Notes: generated by a model not told the origin, from the sequence alone. Shown: positions 22,091 through 35,040, counted from the stretch's first letter. The stretch: DNA of 64,000 nucleotides from Capsicum annuum (GCF_002878395.1 NC_061115.1:56945850-57009849), one strand, 5' to 3'. Translations and numbers: made by a program.

Positions 22091-22900
22091 AAGATCAAAA
22101 ATCACCAAACAACTTTAGATATGGAGCACTTTCCATGGAGAAAGAACCAGGACTCCCCCACTTCTTCTTTGGCCACTTACCACCATCTCTATCACTTTGC
22201 TTAGAAGGCCTAAATTTCTTCCCCTGCCTTTCACTAAACAGAACCTACTTCTACTTCTGTCTCTCCACTTATTTCATAGACACAACCAATCTAGAGATGT
22301 GTATATCCTTGATCAACAAAGCAGACTTACTCTGATACTTCACGAGACAAACCCTAAGCGAACTTATGTATTTTAGCCCTTATGCTAGAAACCAACACTG
22401 GAGCATACCTAGATAACTGATGGAATTTCAAGGAATACTCCTTGATAGATATTCTACCTTGCCTCAACTTGATAAACTCTTCCTCTTTAGCTTTCCTTAA
22501 CTCCTGAGGAAAGAACCGATTCAGTAAAGCACTGGAGAAATCCTCCCATAAAGAGAAACTAGTATCTTCCCCCCTTGATTGTTCCCACTCTTCGTACCAC
22601 TGGTATGCCACATTATTTAATTGATAGGCAGTAAACTCAACACCTTCAACCTCTGGAGCATGAATAATGCAAAGAATATTATCCATTTCATCAAATAAAG
22701 TTTTAAGATCCTCCTTAACCTTAGCACCAGTAAACATAGGAGGATGCAACCTCATGAACTGGCCAACCCTTGTGGCCTCTGAAGATGGAGTAACATGAAT
22801 ACCACACTCAGGAAGAGAAGATACCAACTGATTCAATAGAGTAATGCAGTGATAGAACTCAACATTAGAAGCCTCCTCTTGAGGAAACTGAGTATGAGTG
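22091..22900 (-). pseudogene. gag of element B
   Basis: The open segment 22354-22836 is a classic retrotransposon gag: FMRLHPPMFTGAKVKEDLKT, YQLNNVAYQWYEEWEQSRGE, FSSALLNRFFPQELRKAKEE and EYSLKFHQLSRYAP. The N-terminus reads on towards 22900 in another frame and then meets LTR sequence without a start codon or leader. Gag forms the particle that houses reverse transcription. Confidence 0.85.
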
Positions 22901-22961
22901 TCACTCCAAAAGGAAGATCAGTAGGGGCACGTGGAAACTCACGAGGTCAATCAGATGCCAG

Positions 22962-24444
22962 TTTTCAGTGTTAGTCCTTCAGACTCTACTTTCACGGCCT
23001 GGTTACATATCTTGCTTTTAAATGTTTTAAAAAACCAACAACCATTAAGCCAATTACTTACCAAAGGTACTTTGTTGGTATCGTCATACCAACACCACTT
23101 GCAAGGTACAGCTATGCCATAACCTTTATCATTCGACTTTGGGACTCAATCCTATTGTCTATACAAAGCCATCAATTATTCAACCTTTAGGGACTCAAAC
23201 CCTTTATTAAATAGAGATGTGAATTAATTTAATGTTTAGGGACTAAAACCCTTTTAACCAACTAAACCACCAAGGTTTACATTCATATCATTAAAGGGCC
23301 AACAAGTCCTTCACAAAACCGTTAACCAACCATTCATATCCATTTGGACAATGCCTTTGTTCAAAACATTTTTCAATTCAATTTATGTTCATCAAGACCT
23401 TTACAAAATCATTCATCCTTCCTTAGCATTCTTATACCAAACACTAGTGCCAAACCCAATTCATCATGTGACTAGTTTATTCTTATAGGCATTTTCACAA
23501 ACACTTTGAGCGCAAACTATTATCAAGACCAAAAATCAAGGTAAAACCATCAAGTTTAGGATATACCATGACCCATTTGTTAAACCATAATAACCAAGAT
23601 CCCACATGTGCAAACCATCATACAAACACGTATACACGTAATTTAAACTAAGGGTAAACAATACCCAACATTATGCAAACAAAACCCTCAACTATGATTT
23701 TCAAAACTACCATTTATGAATCAAAATTAAAGTTTAAAACACATGATATTTGAGAACTGACAATGAGGAAATAGTCACATGCTTTATTCACGAAGATTCA
23801 CTAAGAGAAACTTGACCCTTGAGCCTCTAGATGAACACTTGTAGAAACCCTAGCCCCAATCTTCAAAATACAGTTTAGAGAGAGTATTTGGAGTTTTTTG
23901 ATACTTCAATATGAGTTATTAGAGTCCAAAAAGTGATTTAAGGCATGGGGATTTAAGGGTTTTGGGTTGGGAAATATCTGGAATACCCCTATCTTAAAAG
24001 CTGAAAACTTGATCGCAGGAGGGTACGACCTCCCACCCCCCAAACCATACCCTAGTGTATGAGTGGTACCCATATCTTATACCTTAGGCCTCATATTAAA
24101 CCTCCATACTACCCAACATACCACCACACAAGGCTTACTCGTATCCAAACAGAACTCGTATCCAAATATACGAGAAGTACCTTATGACCCGTACTCTAGA
24201 TAGAATGCACTAGGCTAAGTTTAGGACATCATATGACTTGATAACATACACCTCATACCCGATCGTACGACTAGGGAAAGGTTAAACCATACCTTGGACA
24301 GAATAAAACCAACCTACACTAACCATTATATGAGAGGAGGGACCCTAACCATACCCTAGCATACAACTTGTACCTTCAAGTCATGCCTTGTCCAGAAACT
24401 CAAACTTAGGAAATTCTCTAAGGGTCCAAAGCCATGGTGTTTCA
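22962..24444 (-). repeat. 5' LTR of element B, truncated
   Basis: Matches 6690-8140. On the plus strand it ends GGTGTTTCA at 24444. Its left part (U5 side), the primer site and the gag leader are missing, and gag-like sequence near 22900 joins the LTR interior directly. Confidence 0.8.
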
Positions 24445-24565
24445 GTTGAGGATGCTACCTTGAAGATAGAGCATGTTATATAGACTCAGTATCCTTATTG
24501 TTTAGAGCCTTTATATACTTCCTAACTATTTATTTGCGGATGAAAGTCCTTGTAGTAGTAGATAT
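24445..24565 (+). pseudogene. element D: chromodomain tail of a plus-strand gypsy element
   Basis: Begins immediately after the LTR of B and reads VEDAT, stop, KIEHVI, stop, TQYPYC, which matches the chromodomain end seen in the other elements (EEATWE...YPHLF) with tryptophan lost to a stop. A degraded form of the usual GAGGACGAA...GTGGGGGAGA end of gypsy internal regions follows (24535-24565), leading into an LTR start. Confidence 0.6.
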
Positions 24566-25107
24566 TACAATAACCCTCCAGGAAATTTTATGTGTTTTCA
24601 TGCTTTTTTGCACTTAGAACATTTCTATAACTATCCCAAGTCATTTATGACTTAATGAGACTGACAGTGTGAATGCCAGACAATTCATTTAGTTGTTATA
24701 GCCATTTCCCTATATTAGGGCTTTAAGGTAGTGAAAATTATGCTGGACCAAAACATAGGGTAAGTCGCCTTAGATGCCAATTCTAATAATTCCATTAGCT
24801 CTAAAATGTTGATTTTAGTCTAAGACGGCCCTTGGTCTGAGTCTTGAGGCTTTCGAGCTTATTTTGGACAATTAGGTGGTATTCACAATAATGAAAACTT
24901 GGGTGTGGGGCCAATTATTGGTGAAACGACCTTAGATGGAAATTTTGATTGTTCCTAAGTTTGGAATGCTAAATTTTTGTATGTAGCATAGATCATTTGC
25001 ATTCAAGAGATTCCAAATATATCTTGAGGGAATGATCGAAGATTTTAAAAGTTAGCAAAGTAGCTTAGGCATCAACACATGGTGTAGGCTCGAATCCTTC
25101 ATGGCTA
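24566..25107 (+). repeat. element D: LTR fragment
   Basis: TACAATAACCCTCC at 24566 looks like a decayed TGTAATAACCC LTR start after a purine tract. About 540 bp of LTR-style sequence follow until element E begins. There is no second copy in the window. Confidence 0.5.
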
Positions 25108-25577
25108 TAGCTATGACCCGACTTATGAGTCATGATGGCACCTACTAAATCCCGCTAGTAGGTAAGTCAAACCATAACCTGGATCTAGATAAAATAGGCC
25201 AAATTCAAGAAACACAAGTTATAAATACAACAAGGTTCTAGATAAAATAAATAGTCAATACACGATACAATCCCATGACCTGGTAGAGCCAGTAGAAGAG
25301 CATTTAATAATATCAATAGAACTCAGAAGCCTATAATAGTCAACCACGTATGTCTCAATCCAAAGACTCAATGTAAAGATATAACGAAATGGGCGAATCA
25401 AACTACAAGAGCTTACCCTATCCCTAGATATCCACACTGAATGAACACGAATCAATAGTGGCAACTAATACTCGAAACTGTACGAAAAAGGTACTGAAGT
25501 TTAGTATGAGCACCAAAATAATGGGTACTCAGTAGGCATCATCTATCGCTTAAATTAAGAATCAACATTATCATAGT

Positions 25578-25735
25578 GTCCTACGGTCTTACCGGGTAAC
25601 ATCATATCATAATAGCATCCTTTGGCCTTACCGGGTATCATCATATCATCGAAATATCCTTTGGCCTTCCTGGGTACCATCATATTATCATAATATTCTC
25701 TAGCCTTGTTGGGTATGAATATATACTATATGTTC
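25578..25735 (+). repeat. 39-bp minisatellite in 3' LTR of E
   Basis: About four units of CCTTTGGCCTTACCGGGTAT followed by CATCATATCATCATAATAT, before a TA run. The right LTR has about six to seven units. Confidence 0.8.
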
Positions 25736-25736
25736 T

Positions 25737-25752
25737 TATATATATATATATA
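25737..25752 (+). repeat. (TA)n microsatellite
   Basis: Uninterrupted TA run directly after the minisatellite; a longer run stands at the same place in the other LTR. Confidence 0.9.
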
Positions 25753-28006
25753 AAATCATAATTGGTGGCACAATCAACAACTTAAGCAATCATATAATGA
25801 AGGATCATGATGTCAAACATCATTGAGGGCATAATTTTCCAATATAATCTCTAAGCATGCTTTCTAGCATCATTACACCCTATTTTATACATATCATCAA
25901 TATGAAAGATGTCTAACATGATTACTAGCATAATTACTTAACATGATCATAATCATAAATAATATCATGACCAATGACTAATTAATAGCATATTCAATGA
26001 CTTATCATTAACATAAAAGATAGCTTATTATAAGCATGAACAATAGTTATTCCATGGCATAATCTATAGCTTATTCATAGCATAGTCAATAATATAGTTT
26101 ATGGCTTAGACAATATCATAGTCAGGGCTTATTCAATAGTATATTCGCTAGCCCAATCAATAGCCACAATAATAAAAAAAATTAATAGCTCGTCCTAATC
26201 TTAACCAATAAATCATACATGTAGCATAATCGTTAGACATTACTTCTAATGTCATTCATCAAGATCAAAAAGTACCCAAGTTCCTTAATACTGATTCTAA
26301 AAGGGCATTCTCAAAGCATTTTATAAGTGCATAACGTTTTCAAGAGAACTACCTCAATCTTGGATTATGGTGGGTCAAAAGCGTACATTTCAATCCCTGA
26401 AATACATTCTAAGTCACATTCTACCCCAGACTAGGCTTAGGTATCTAAATCTACTCTTAGATGTATAGAAATCCACAATTAGTCCTCAGGTAAAAGTTCT
26501 ATTCAAGCATTATAACTAAGTCTAATGGAACTAAGTAAACCTTCAATAGTGTAAGAAACTAAGGCCAAACATACAGTAAGAATGAGTAATTAGATCATGA
26601 TACTTAATCTTGAGAAATCTAAGGTATTCTCATGCTAAACATGAGTAATGAAGTCTATTGCACTAAGGTTCAAGGAAACAAGCTAAGTATTTCAACACTA
26701 CGATTTCAATTTAGCCTAAATAATCTAGCTAACCTAAGTTGCATTTCATAAAACCAACACCTAAAACCCATCCCAAATCCAACACAATATCATAAGAATA
26801 CTATGACATAGCTTAGTATAACAAGTAATAAACTTAGCCTACCTTAATGCTGAAGAAAGTTCAATGAACCGCCAAACCTTTGCTTTTCCTTTTCAAGAAG
26901 CCTCCTCAAGATGCCAAGTTATCAAAAACACATTCTTCTCATCAATATGAGAATATATATACCCATATTGGACCATTGTGCTTTGGGTCCAAAAATCACA
27001 TCAAAAACCCCATTTGGGCCCCCTTTGCGGAAATCACATTTTCAAAACTAATCCAACATAGTATCAAGCTTGTGAGATTGTTACCCTCATGAATGGGTGA
27101 AAACCAACTAATTTGGGGCTAAAATCAAGACCTAAAGGTTTTCGGGTTTTGAGAATTAAGCTAAGAAATTTCACAACGAAAAGGATGAATTCTTACCTTC
27201 CTTAAATGGGTTGATAATCATGAAAATAAATGTTAATATAGCTTGTCAAGCTCCCACAAACTTCAATTTTACGATACCACAATATTATAGGGTTTAACTA
27301 TCATAGGGGAAGATAAAAAATGCCCAAAAATTATGGAAATAGGCATAATTTATACCCAGTAAAGGACCTCGGTAGTCACTATCATGACCTACAGGTGTGG
27401 GATGGAACTACCTTGTCCCTGTATATACTGATCGCAATCTTCTACATGAGGAGTCATGATTGTGGCCATGGCTGGTGATCGCCGGCACTCCAGGTAGCAA
27501 CTGGAAACTTGGAAAGTTTCCAAGTTTCAATGATGCCCTCGTGATTCATTCAGAATCCCTTATATGCAAATGAACTATGTAACCATACCAAATTTGATAT
27601 TTTAAATGCAATTGAACACTCAGACTTTTCATCCGAGATTGTTTTGACCAAATATGGGTCCCATACTGATATTTCATTTTCTTAACTTTTTGACCAATCG
27701 GTCGAAATGAGTTCGGATACCTCGAGACCAAAACCAATGGTCTACCAAGACTAAAATTGATATTACGGAGTTGCTATTGCAGTTAGAATTTTCTTACAAT
27801 ATTGTTTTACTAAAGTTTTCTCCTGGTGGCCAATTGGACCTAGTAAAGACTTTAAAATAGGAAACTGGTTCTAAAAACAAAATAAACTACTCGATAACCA
27901 AACTTTCAATTCTAGCAAGTCATAAATGACTTGGGAAATCTATGGAAAAGCTCAAACAACTAAAATAAGTAGAAAAATATGGAAAATGACCTTAAGGGTC
28001 ATAACA

Positions 28007-28036
28007 ATATCCACTACTAAAGGAACTTTTGTCCCC
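28007..28036 (-). other. polypurine tract region of element E, weak
   Basis: In element sense ACTTTCGGGGACAAAAGTTC then TTTAGTAGTGGATAT leads into the LTR. The G run expected next to the LTR is degraded. Confidence 0.5.
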
Positions 28037-28039
28037 GAA

Positions 28040-28640
28040 AGTTAAAGATTAGGATGTACCTAAAGTCTCAAACAGGTGAGGATACTGATTCCTTATCTTG
28101 CTCTCAATCTCCTAAGTGCCCTCCTTTACTGGGCTGTGCCTCTACTGAACCTTAATTAAAAGAATCTCTCTAGTGCACAACCGCCATACATCACTAGCTA
28201 TATATAACACAGGCTCCTTTACAAAGGTCAAATGCTCATCCAACTTGACTGAGTCCCATCTAAGCATATGAGATGGATTAGGAATATATCACCAGAACAT
28301 CGAGACATGGAAAATTGGATGAACAACAACAAAATATGGAGGTAGAGCTAAGTCATAAACCTTCTCAATATTTGCGCAAAGAATCTCAAAAAGACCAATA
28401 TATCTAGGACTGAGCTTGCCCTTTCTCCCAAACCTCATCACCCCCTTCATGGGCCATACACAGAGGAATACACAGTCACCAAGTCCAAATCTCAAGGCAT
28501 GAAGCCTATAATTTTCATAGGCCTTCTGCCTACTCTGATCCATTCTTAACCTATCCTGAATCACCCTGACTCTATCCAATGACTCCTAAAGTAAATCAGT
28601 ACCACAGGACCTAACCTAAGAGGTATCAAACCATCCAACT
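28040..28640 (-). pseudogene. integrase tail and chromodomain, element E
   Basis: The open segment 28289-28579 carries RQKAYENYRLHALRFGLGDC, PMKGVMRFGRKGKLSPRYIG and VVHPIFHVSMFW, the standard integrase C-terminal order. A broken chromodomain ends with EIESKIRNQYPHLFE near 28070-28120. Confidence 0.78.
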
Positions 28641-29250
28641 AGAGACAGACATCTCCTACCATACAAAGCCTCAAAAGGCACCACCTCAATACTCGAATCA
28701 TAACTGTTGTTATATGTGAACTCTGCCAAGGCTAAGTGCTACTTATATTGGCCTCCAAAATCCATAACACAGACACAGAGCGTATTTTCTAGAACCTAAA
28801 TTATTTGTTCAAACTGACCATCTATCTGCGGATGAAAAGCTGTACTAAGATCCACCTGAGTACCCAATTCCTCTTGAAATGCTCACCAAACTCTCGAAGT
28901 GAACAAAGAACCCAATCTAAAATGATAGAAATGGGCATACCATGCAAATGGACTATCTTTCTAATATAGATATGGGAAAATCTCTCAACACTGAAGGACA
29001 TTTAAATAGTAATGAAATATGCTGACTTGATCAAGCAATATGTAATTACCCAAATACCATTAGAACCATGGGAAGTATGAGGTAAACCACTAAAAAATCC
29101 ATGGTAATCCACTCCTATTTCCACTTGGGAATGGGAAACCTCTGAGTCAAACCACCCGGTCATTGATGCTCAACCTTAACCTGCTGACAACATAGGAAAT
29201 GAGCTACAAAGTTTGCCATAGCTCTCTTTATACCACTCCACCAATTATTT
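28641..29250 (-). pseudogene. integrase core, element E, heavily degraded
   Basis: Placed by order and by scattered matches, for example the stretch complementary to 28810-28870 (counterpart of STAFHPQTDGQ) and a MDF-like start near 29100. No continuous reading is possible. Confidence 0.5.
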
Positions 29251-29389
29251 TGCCTCAAGTTTCTATACATCTTGGCTGTGCCGAGGTGAATAGAATATCT
29301 AGAATTGTGAGCCTCACATAAAATCAACTGAATCAAGTCATTAATTTATGAAACACAAATGCAGCCATTAAATCTCAAAACACCCTCAT

Positions 29390-29960
29390 AATCTTTGGTG
29401 ACCCTCTCAGACTCACCACTTAACACCAAATCACAAAGGAAGAAAAGCTTGCTATCCTCAGATTGACGATCCCAAATCTATTCAAATCATAAGGACCTCG
29501 ACTTCATACCAGTAAAAATACTCCTAGGGTCTAAAATATCAAGGAGAACTATCAAGTTGGCTATGGATTGAATGTAATATGCCAAATGACACTGTCTAGA
29601 ATTAAGCACCCTCCGGGTCATGACATGCTGAAAACTGCAATGACTAGTGAAAATCTAACAATGCACACCATAAAGATAATACCTCTAAATCTTAAGAGCA
29701 AACACTGCCGCTACCAATTCCAAATCATGAGTGAGGTAGTTACGTTCGTGCATACTAAGCTATCTAGAAGCGTAAGCAATAAGATGAACCTATTACATTA
29801 ATCACAACTAATACCAATACCAAAAGCATTACAAAATACAGTGAATCCCTCACCCTCAATAGAAAGAGCTAAATAGGAGCTGAAGTGAGAAAATCCTTGA
29901 TCTTTCCAAAGCTTCACTCACACTCCTCGGATCATCAGAAAGAAATCTTCTTTTAAGTCA
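29390..29960 (-). pseudogene. RNase H region, element E, heavily degraded
   Basis: A FTVFCNAFGIGI stretch near 29830-29870 corresponds to the FVVYCDASRIGLG motif of relatives, with the catalytic aspartate changed to asparagine. The rest is recognisable mainly by position. Confidence 0.5.
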
Positions 29961-30760
29961 ATCTGGTCAAAGAGGATGAAATAGTAGCAAAATCCCAAAT
30001 GAATCATCTATAATAACTGGCTAAGACAATAAATCTATGAACTTTAGTCAGAGATATAGGTCTACCCTTATCACGAATTGATTCAATCTTGGCTAGGTAT
30101 ACCATAATCCCATCCTTAGACACCAAATGTCCAAAGAATGTAACTGACTTAAGCCAAAACTCATACTTGGAGAACTTGTCAAAAAGCACATGATCTCTCA
30201 AAGTCTAGAGCACAATCCTCAAATGCTGTGAATGCTCCTCTCTACTCCTCGAATACATAAAGATGTCATTGATGAACATAATTATGAGGGAATATAAATA
30301 AGGCCTGAATAATTGGTTCATCAAATCCATGAACACAGTTGACGCATTAGTCAACCCAAATGACATCACTATGAACTCATAATGACCATAACTGGTCCTA
30401 AAAGCTATGTTCAAGACATCCTTAGTTGAAATCCTTAATTAATGGTAAATTGACCTTAAATCAATCTTAGAGAACACTGCTGCACCCTAAAGGTGGTCAA
30501 ACAAATCATCAATGCGAGTCGTAGAATAATCGTTCTTCACTATATCCTTATTAATCTACCTATAATCAATACATATACGTATAATGCTATCTTTTTTCTT
30601 CAAAAACAACACAAGATCTCCCTCCTAGAACATACTCGGTCTAATAAAAACCTTACTAAGAAGATCTTAAAGCTGAGAATTTATCTCCTTAAGCTCAATA
30701 GGAGCCATACAATAAGGTACCATAGAAATAGGTTGGGTGTCAGGCTCAAAAGCAATATCA
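29961..30760 (-). pseudogene. reverse transcriptase, element E
   Basis: Open segments 30205-30414 and 30004-30201 give [17 protein letters not shown], the catalytic site as [10 protein letters not shown] (aspartate to asparagine in the FIDD box) and the thumb start [20 protein letters not shown]. The N-terminal part is broken near 30500-30700. A 124-codon plus-strand frame at 30493-30867 is antisense to this gene and not credible. Confidence 0.82.
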
Positions 30761-31404
30761 AACTTAATCTCATTGATAGGGGGGATACAAGGACGGTCGA
30801 TAAGAAACACATCAGGAAAGTCATAAATAATAGGTATTATAGTCAAGTGATAGACTCTCCATACTAGTATCATAAATATAGTGAGAAAAGAATACAATCT
30901 TTTTAAATAAGCCTCTTAGCATGAACATAAGAAATAATCCACGTCGGCTCATGGCTAATCGCTCCCTACCATATGACTGGGGGTATACTAGGCATGGATA
31001 ATGGAATGGTCAAAACAATCCATGACCGTATGATAGTGGGATGACCAGTCCATGCATAGAATTACATCTAAATCCACTATATATGAGATTATAAGATCAT
31101 CATAAGTGTTAACATCACTAACTATCACAACACATAATCTAAATACTCCATCCACTATTGAAGAATCACCCACGAGAGTAGATAGGTGCAATGTCATAGA
31201 TAACAAATCATAATACAACTCCAATCATGGTACGTAATAAGTATATATAACAATAAATAGATCTTGAATCAAATAAAGTAAGGGACCGCCAGCAACACAC
31301 CAAAATCATACCTTTAGCTGCAATATCTAAAGTCTCAGCCTCAGGTCTAGAAGGTACTATATATAATTAACCACTCCCACCACCTGGATGGGCACCTAGT
31401 CGAC
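30761..31404 (-). pseudogene. protease and linker, element E
   Basis: 30667-30897 gives the linker (PPINEIKFDIAFEPDTQPIS). 30988-31224 gives the protease second half (YIVDLDVILCMDWSSHYHTV). A degraded catalytic motif LFDSRSIY is readable near 31240-31270, where relatives have LFDPGS. The reading is cut by the insertion of F at 31404. Confidence 0.72.
31400..31404. repeat. target-site duplication of element F, left copy
   Basis: TCGAC; the right copy is TTGAC at 40185-40189, one C-to-T difference. Confidence 0.8.
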
Positions 31405-31639
31405 TGTAATACCCTATAAAGTCCTCTTCTAGTCTGAGCCTTAGAGCATATTCAGTAAACCAGAAATTTGAGTCTAAAAATTTTAGAAATATCTTTCTAA
31501 GTATGAAATAATTTGAATCATGAGGTATTTCTATAATTTCTACTTTTTTTTCATTTAGAGCATTGAATAAGATTTCTATTGATACCAAATTCGCCAAAAT
31601 TAGACACTCGGGTAAAGAGTTAGAGCCATTTGAGTGAGA

Positions 31640-31860
31640 CAGTGTGCCACCTGGCACCTTAGCACATCGAGGAGCCAGCAAAAATGGCAATTGTCAAATT
31701 CCAGTGAAACTATATGATTCCACCACATCGCGGTAAAGTTCTAGTTTACAATCAAGATGGTAACACAATTTCTACCACATCGCACTTTCATGCAGTTTCC
31801 CAATTGTCCAAATTCTAGTGAACTGACGCGATTATGGTGCGTTGCACCTGCAGGCAAAAT
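31640..31860 (+). repeat. degenerate short-repeat array in U3 of LTR F (5')
   Basis: Units such as CAATTGTCAAATTCCAGTGA (31688-31707) and CAATTGTCCAAATTCTAGTG (near 31800), with CACATCGCGG / CACATCGCAC and GACGCGATTATGG words between them. It ends about 60 bp before the TATA box. Nearly the same 20-mer stands in the U3 of A (one difference). Confidence 0.65.
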
Positions 31861-31920
31861 TAGGGAATTTTCAGCTTAATTCCAATGGATTTTTGGTCTT
31901 TTACCCTTATCCCCAACCTC

Positions 31921-31928
31921 TATAAATA
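31921..31928 (+). promoter_or_regulatory. TATA box, 5' LTR of F
   Basis: TATAAATA after a CCCCAACCTC stretch, followed about 25 bp on by a CATTTTCTCTTCTTCC pyrimidine patch. Same arrangement at 37291-37298 in the other LTR. Good plant promoter core. Confidence 0.75.
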
Positions 31929-34820
31929 TCCGGCTAAGGGATTTTAGCCTCATTTTCTCTTCTTCCACCAAAAAAAACTTGGTTTTCCAAAATCAAATCC
32001 TCCCCTTCTTCTTTAACAAAAATCAAGAAAGATCTAGAGAAATCAAGAAATAATTCCAAAGGCCTTCAAGAAAAGAGTTTCTTTAAGGTATGTAGATGTT
32101 GATTCTTGGATCCCTTTCATCCAAAAAGCTCAAGTAACCTTTTCTAAAACTTAAGGATTTTATGTTTATGAGTTGTTAATGATTCATGTGAGTTGAAATT
32201 GATGTTCCAACTGATGTTGAGTTTTGATTCATGTTTGTTTATAAGATTTATGAGCTTTGACCCTTGTATGTGGAATCCATGTGATATTTGTGATGAATCT
32301 TCCTTATGTTGTTTTCTATGTGATGTGTTCATGATATTTGGGTGTAGAAATGGTGGAATAACCGGAGCATGTCCCCCATAGGTTTGATGAAAGCTTAGGT
32401 GAAGCATAAAAGGGACATTGTAGTATGATGCAGATGAAACCCCAAATTGTGAGTTAGTTTATGCATGGCTAGTGTTTGATAAAATGCCCAAGTGGATGAT
32501 TTATTCCATGATAGTGGGAAATCCCCAAATAAATATGAACCTTTGCATGTCTAGTATTTATTGAAGGACTTTAGTGAACAAGTGGAGATGTGATAGTAGT
32601 AAATTCCCCAATTATGTGCTCCTTGATATATGCTAAGATTTTAATACATGCCAAGTTTTTAGCAAGTAAGTTGATACATGATAGTATGAAGTTTTCCCTA
32701 AATCACGTGATGTCCAAATACATGTCAAGAATGATATAGGTGTGAAGTACTTGAGGTAAGACCTTGTTGAAGGAAGTATAATCTAGTAGCATATTTCCCT
32801 ACGCTAGTATATGTTGATGTTTCCTAAATGCTTGACGCAATGCCTTAATGATTGCAAAGGTGAAGGTATGTTATGTTTCGTAAATACTTGAAGATATGCT
32901 TTAATAATAATGATAATAAATGAATGATTTTAATGAAGAATGAATGACCGTGATGATGAATGAGTGGTTGTGATGATGGAGGAATAATTATGCTTTATTT
33001 TATGTTATCGAGTCCTGAGGGTATTTATACCTGATAATTTAGCTGCTGTCTAGAGCCTGTGTCAGTTTCACGATAATTCCCATCGAGCCATGATTCTTAT
33101 AACTCAGTGAACTATAGCACTCTATATTCTCAAACAATTGCAGAACTTAAGAAAGCTCAGTAATCTCAGTTATCTTTGTAATCGCCGTATCGCTAGTAAT
33201 CTAGCCTTAGTTATAAAATTATCTTAGATATAAAAGTACTCAAGTGTTCAATTCTAATCTTAGAAGCGATTCGAATAATCTATTCAAGCTCTGTGTAGTC
33301 AGTCAGATACCGTGATCTAATAGCATTCTATTAGATATAGAACCAAGTGATCTCAGCATAATTCAATTAGATCTTTTGAGGAACATGATTAGTATCAGAT
33401 TTAGTTCAGTTGTGTTCGGTTAAGAATTTAGTTCAGAGTCTTTCAGTTGGAAGTAGAACCTAGAATCGAGCGAGGAAAGGGATAGCAACTCCTCTCACCA
33501 GCGAGAGAGGCTGGAGTCATTAGTAATAATCCCTAACCTCCAAAACTACGTAGCCAACACAGGATACAGGAGTCACAATTAAGAAAAGGCTGTCACCTCC
33601 AGAGAGAGTATTTGACTATTATATTGCCTTAGGTCGACTGCCTAGTAAGGGTCATCCGTTAGAGAAGATTGACCAGAGAGAGGTCTTTACCCGTGGCACG
33701 GTATTGACACCCTTAAACCTAGAGTTACAGGTTAGACCCTACCTGTGGAAGGTTGGGGCATGTCAGTTAAGTAACTACTTCCCCAAGTTTTAGTTATAGT
33801 TTTAGTTCTAGTATCAATCTTTAGAAATTAGAACTGTCAGATACAGTCATCTTTCTTTATGAGGAACTCAGATAGTTCCATTGATTTATGGACCATCCCG
33901 TCAGATAGACTTGGTCTCATATAAAGTTATTTGATATCATATTCAGAGATATACAGCCAGACATGCTTAATTCATAGTCTCAGATTCTATTGAGTACCTT
34001 TGTTGTTAGATTCAGATATATTCATATTTCTTATCATTGATAATAATTTATGAAATCATCCATTAGAGAGGTTGATCTCTAATCATTTCAGTCAAAAGTA
34101 GTAAAGCTGGGAATTTAGTCCTTGATGTAAGTGCATCTAGATCCTCAGTTATCAGGATTAGATGAGTATGTAATTCAATATCTCAGTGTCAGTAGTAAGT
34201 TCAGTCTGCAGTAAAGTGGTATTCGAGTTTCAGTATGTAACATTGTGATGATTATGATTATGGTCTGTGCATTCATGTATGTGTTCTCGTGTGGCATTAT
34301 CATGATTGTTCAGTTTAGATATTATGCATGTATGAGCCCTTGCATTTAGCCTTACCCCATCTACATACTTAGTACATCCTGTACAGACGCATTTGTGCTA
34401 TGGTGTTTTATTTGGAACCATAGGTTCAAAGGCATAGGACCTAGAGTTTCCTCAATAGTTCAGTCCCAGTCAGCAGCAGTAGTCGTAGCAGTGAGTCCTC
34501 TTTTTTGAGGACAAATCTCAGTTTACTATTATGGCATCAGACTTTGTTTATATTTTTAGTAGACAGAGTTAGTTGGGGACATATGCCATTAACTCCACAG
34601 TTTATAGAGTTTAGAGGCTTTTCAGATAGATGTATTAGTATTCAGTTTTTAGTGTTGTGTATGTATAGATGCGTTGTACCTTATGGCTAGTTTTGGCATT
34701 TACTTCAGATATTAGGCAGTATATAGGTACAGATATCAGAAAAAAGGATTAACTTGTTATCCTTCGAGGTTATAATCACCGTGTGACATCACGGGAAGGG
34801 ATCTCAGGTCGTTACAAACT

Positions 34821-34832
34821 CGGTATCAGAGC
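34821..34832 (+). other. primer-binding site of element F (tRNA-iMet type)
   Basis: CGGTATCAGAGC four bases after the LTR; the canonical form complementary to initiator tRNA-Met is TGGTATCAGAGC. One mismatch at the first base. Confidence 0.88.
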
Positions 34833-35040
34833 CTAAGGTTCAAGAGTATCCTAGGAAGTCTTAAAAGCTATATCTAGTAGAGTCTTGTGCGTGGGTGTGT
34901 AGCGTGCCACATTTATGTACAAGAGGATACAGGATGTTCTTAGGAGTAGTTTCCCTTCTTTCATTATTCAGATCATGCGAGTGAGCATGACCTCAAGTTG
35001 ATCCATAGTCTAATCCACTTATTTCTTCTAATTACAGAGT

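Larger units (their letters stand above)
6690..24444 (-). mobile_element. Element B: Ty3/gypsy chromovirus split by element C
   Basis: Minus-strand chromovirus. Its parts are the 3' LTR (to 8140), polypurine tract, pol (8225-11525), the inserted element C (11526-21599), then the rest of protease, the zinc knuckle and gag (21605 to about 22900), and a truncated 5' LTR (about 22962-24444). The protease reading breaks off at 11525 and resumes after 21604, which shows that C landed inside it. The primer site and the adjoining LTR end are deleted. Chromodomain present; degenerate throughout. Confidence 0.85.
25108..28006 (-). repeat. 3' LTR of element E
   Basis: About 2.9 kb, matching 41886-45519. 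The start is degenerate (CTATGACCCGACTT against TGTCACAACCTGATTT on the right); the end is GGGTCATAACA. It lacks roughly 850-880 bp present in the right copy (about 42350-43230). Confidence 0.82.
31405..34816 (+). repeat. 5' LTR of element F
   Basis: 3412 bp, from TGTAATACCC to GTCGTTACA. U3 holds a short-repeat array and a TATA box. The block 33660-33790 (CGGTATTGACACCCTT, TGGGGCATGTC) is shared with the LTRs of A and I. Confidence 0.95.

Noticed and set aside
30493..30867. 124-codon plus-strand ORF
   Set aside because: Antisense to the RT and linker of element E; no recognisable domain and biased composition.
32144..32407. Minus-strand ORF conserved in both LTRs of F (also 37575-37775)
   Set aside because: Conserved only because the LTRs are duplicates; it lies in the leader on the antisense strand and no family is recognised.
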